Shown piece by piece: positions 62,856 through 64,000 of a stretch of DNA of 64,000 nt. The translations under genes and the position numbers were made by a program. Below the pieces are notes generated by a model. It ran no database searches, was not told the DNA's origin, and worked only from the letters and a program-made list of their open reading frames with translations. Position 1 is the stretch's first letter, and each line of letters starts with the position of its first letter. Origin of the DNA: Vibrio orientalis CIP 102891 = ATCC 33934 (GTDB lineage Bacteria; Pseudomonadota; Gammaproteobacteria; Enterobacterales; Vibrionaceae); the NCBI RefSeq assembly GCF_000176235.1, contig NZ_ACZV01000004.1, positions 434,001 to 498,000 of the forward strand, given 5' to 3'.

Positions 62856-63281
62856 AATAGTCTCGTTATCAGTCGCTATAAATGAGAGGCTCTCTCATCT
62901 AAAGACCAGTTTCTGACTAAATACTCTAATATGTCAAATATCCATAGACTGAATGTTTCAGCTTTGGGTTCAAGATCGACTTTCAATAGATTTAGTAAAT
63001 ATCAACAAGTTCGATTATTTAGAATATTTACTCAAATTTGGTAGGTAATGATGCAGGTTTTTCGTTATTAAGTAATTGCTTTATAAGGGAAAAATTGACG
63101 ATTTAGTGTTAACGGAAAGTGTTGCTTTGACGATCTTTTGTTCAAGTTTATACATTTAGGATGTAAATGTGTTGGCATTTTAGAGTCGTGGACTATAGCT
63201 ATGCAGGTCACTCAGATTCGCATTAAGTGACTATTAATTAACATATAGTGAATAAAATTGTCTCAAAAGGAATAAGGCAAA
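62856..63281. other. Divergent intergenic region of tlh and protease genes
   Basis: 426 bp, strongly AT-rich, holding promoters for both secreted hydrolases. No credible open frame and no clear palindromic operator seen. AAAAGGAATAAGG at its right end is the ribosome-binding site of the protease gene. Confidence 0.5.
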
Positions 63282-64000
63282 ATGCATCACACATCAAAAA
63301 TAACAAAAGGCCTGCTATCGACGACGGCGGTCGCAGCAGCGCTAGCACTACCAACGTCAACGTATGCTTCTTTAACTGGGTTCGATGAATCGAATCTGCC
63401 GACTAAATATATCGTCAAGTTTAAAGAAGACTCATCAACACCTTCCACACTGACAAACAGTCGCTTCTTTGGACCGCGTATTGTGCAAGAGTCGGTATTG
63501 GAACAACTCGATGCCAATAAAGTTGAAAAGTTAGGTGACCAATCAATCTACAGTATCGAAATCGACAACTCGAAATTGAGCAAACTGAGTAACCGTAGTG
63601 ACGTGGAATACGTTGAGGTCGATCCACCTCGTTATCTACTTAGTGAAACAATTCCTTGGGGTTATACCGCTGTGAATGCTCAGTTGCTGGATGATAGCAA
63701 TGCAGGCAATCGCACGGTTTGCATCATCGATTCAGGCTACGATTTAGCGCACAACGACTTGAGCGGTAACCGAGTTGACGGTACTGATGATAGTGGAACA
63801 GGTTCTTGGAGTTCACCTGGCAACAATAATGCGCATGGTACCCATGTGGCGGGGACGATAGCTGCGATTGCAAATACTGAAGGCATTAAAGGGGTAATGC
63901 CAAATCAGAATGTGAATCTTCATATCGTCAAAGTGTTCAACGAAGCTGGCTGGGGTTACTCATCGAGCTTAGTGAAAGCGATCCAAACGTGTGCAGACAA
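63282..64000 (+). CDS. Secreted subtilisin-like (S8) protease, 3' end cut by the window
   Basis: The frame is open to the window edge (239 codons), so the gene is partial. ATG follows AAAAGGAATAAGG. Signal peptide about 1-29 (LLSTTAVAAALALPTSTYA), an inhibitor-I9-like propeptide (about 40-115; TKYIVKFKED, VEYVEVDPP) and the start of the S8 domain with the catalytic aspartate in VCIIDSGYD (about 151) and histidine in NNAHGTHVAGT (about 186). The serine lies beyond the edge. It should be an extracellular serine protease, divergent from the tlh-type phospholipase. Confidence 0.92.
   Translation, partial: MHHTSKITKGLLSTTAVAAALALPTSTYASLTGFDESNLPTKYIVKFKEDSSTPSTLTNSRFFGPRIVQESVLEQLDANKVEKLGDQSIYSIEIDNSKLSKLSNRSDVEYVEVDPPRYLLSETIPWGYTAVNAQLLDDSNAGNRTVCIIDSGYDLAHNDLSGNRVDGTDDSGTGSWSSPGNNNAHGTHVAGTIAAIANTEGIKGVMPNQNVNLHIVKVFNEAGWGYSSSLVKAIQTCAD

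Noticed and set aside
1..64000. CRISPR, prophage, integron or tRNA genes
   Set aside because: No spaced short repeats, phage structural genes, attC-like cassette arrays or cloverleaf sequences were seen.

Overview
The window looks like part of the secondary chromosome of a Vibrio (Gammaproteobacteria). The evidence is the combination of a VctPDGC-type siderophore importer, a second acetate kinase, a thermolabile-haemolysin/lecithinase-type phospholipase, a DUF2860 outer-membrane protein, a DUF3087 protein, moderate GC content and a high density of c-di-GMP and two-component genes. From memory, several of these lie in the same part of V. cholerae chromosome II. The species cannot be fixed by eye. 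I see no rRNA, tRNA, CRISPR array, intact insertion sequence or prophage.

Layout. 0-4 kb: GNAT acetyltransferase, a Cache-domain chemoreceptor, a Nudix hydrolase and a degenerate GGDEF protein. 4.2-9.9 kb: a complete yejABEF peptide importer. 9.9-21.7 kb: an M16-fold protein without the zinc motif, a PAS-GGDEF-EAL protein, a LysR regulator, a LuxR-type response regulator, a periplasmic binding protein, an S4 RNA-binding protein, a large hybrid histidine kinase and, divergent from it, an HD-GYP response regulator that is its probable partner. 21.8-25.9 kb: Fur-box-preceded vctPDGC and an orphan cueR. 26-33.9 kb: porin, GGDEF-EAL protein, ackA with a striking triple inverted-repeat promoter region, patatin, and a LysR regulator divergent from an ABM monooxygenase and a Gfo/Idh/MocA oxidoreductase. 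33.9-34.9 kb: a gene-poor kilobase with two tiny ORFs and a possible antitoxin relic.

35.8-41.4 kb holds the most coherent candidate for an undescribed system. It has an RstA/RstB-like two-component pair, a divergent lipoprotein, a secreted protein with a ClpP/crotonase-like C-terminal domain, and a DUF2860 outer-membrane protein. TACA-N6-TACA boxes occur in both promoter regions, in the same form as the enterobacterial RstA box. 41.6-46.4 kb: yajD, LysE exporter, AraC regulator, and a DUF3087 gene whose last 151 bp are repeated on the far side of a CHASE4-GGDEF gene, so the cyclase gene sits between direct repeats.

46.4-51.6 kb: YgjV, a Crp/Fnr regulator, HxlR with divergent NTF2-like and quinone-oxidoreductase genes separated by 18-bp tandem repeats, and an XRE-cupin regulator facing a BenE-family transporter across two palindromic operators. 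51.6-61.6 kb: a carboxylate module with a TRAP transporter, a divergent NarX-type kinase and response regulator, a LysR regulator, a fused CoA-transferase, a FabG/PhaB-type reductase and a thiolase. Together these could import a 3-hydroxy- or 3-keto-acid such as 3-hydroxybutyrate or acetoacetate and convert it to acetyl-CoA. The window ends with a secreted phospholipase (tlh type) and the 5' end of a secreted subtilisin-like protease.
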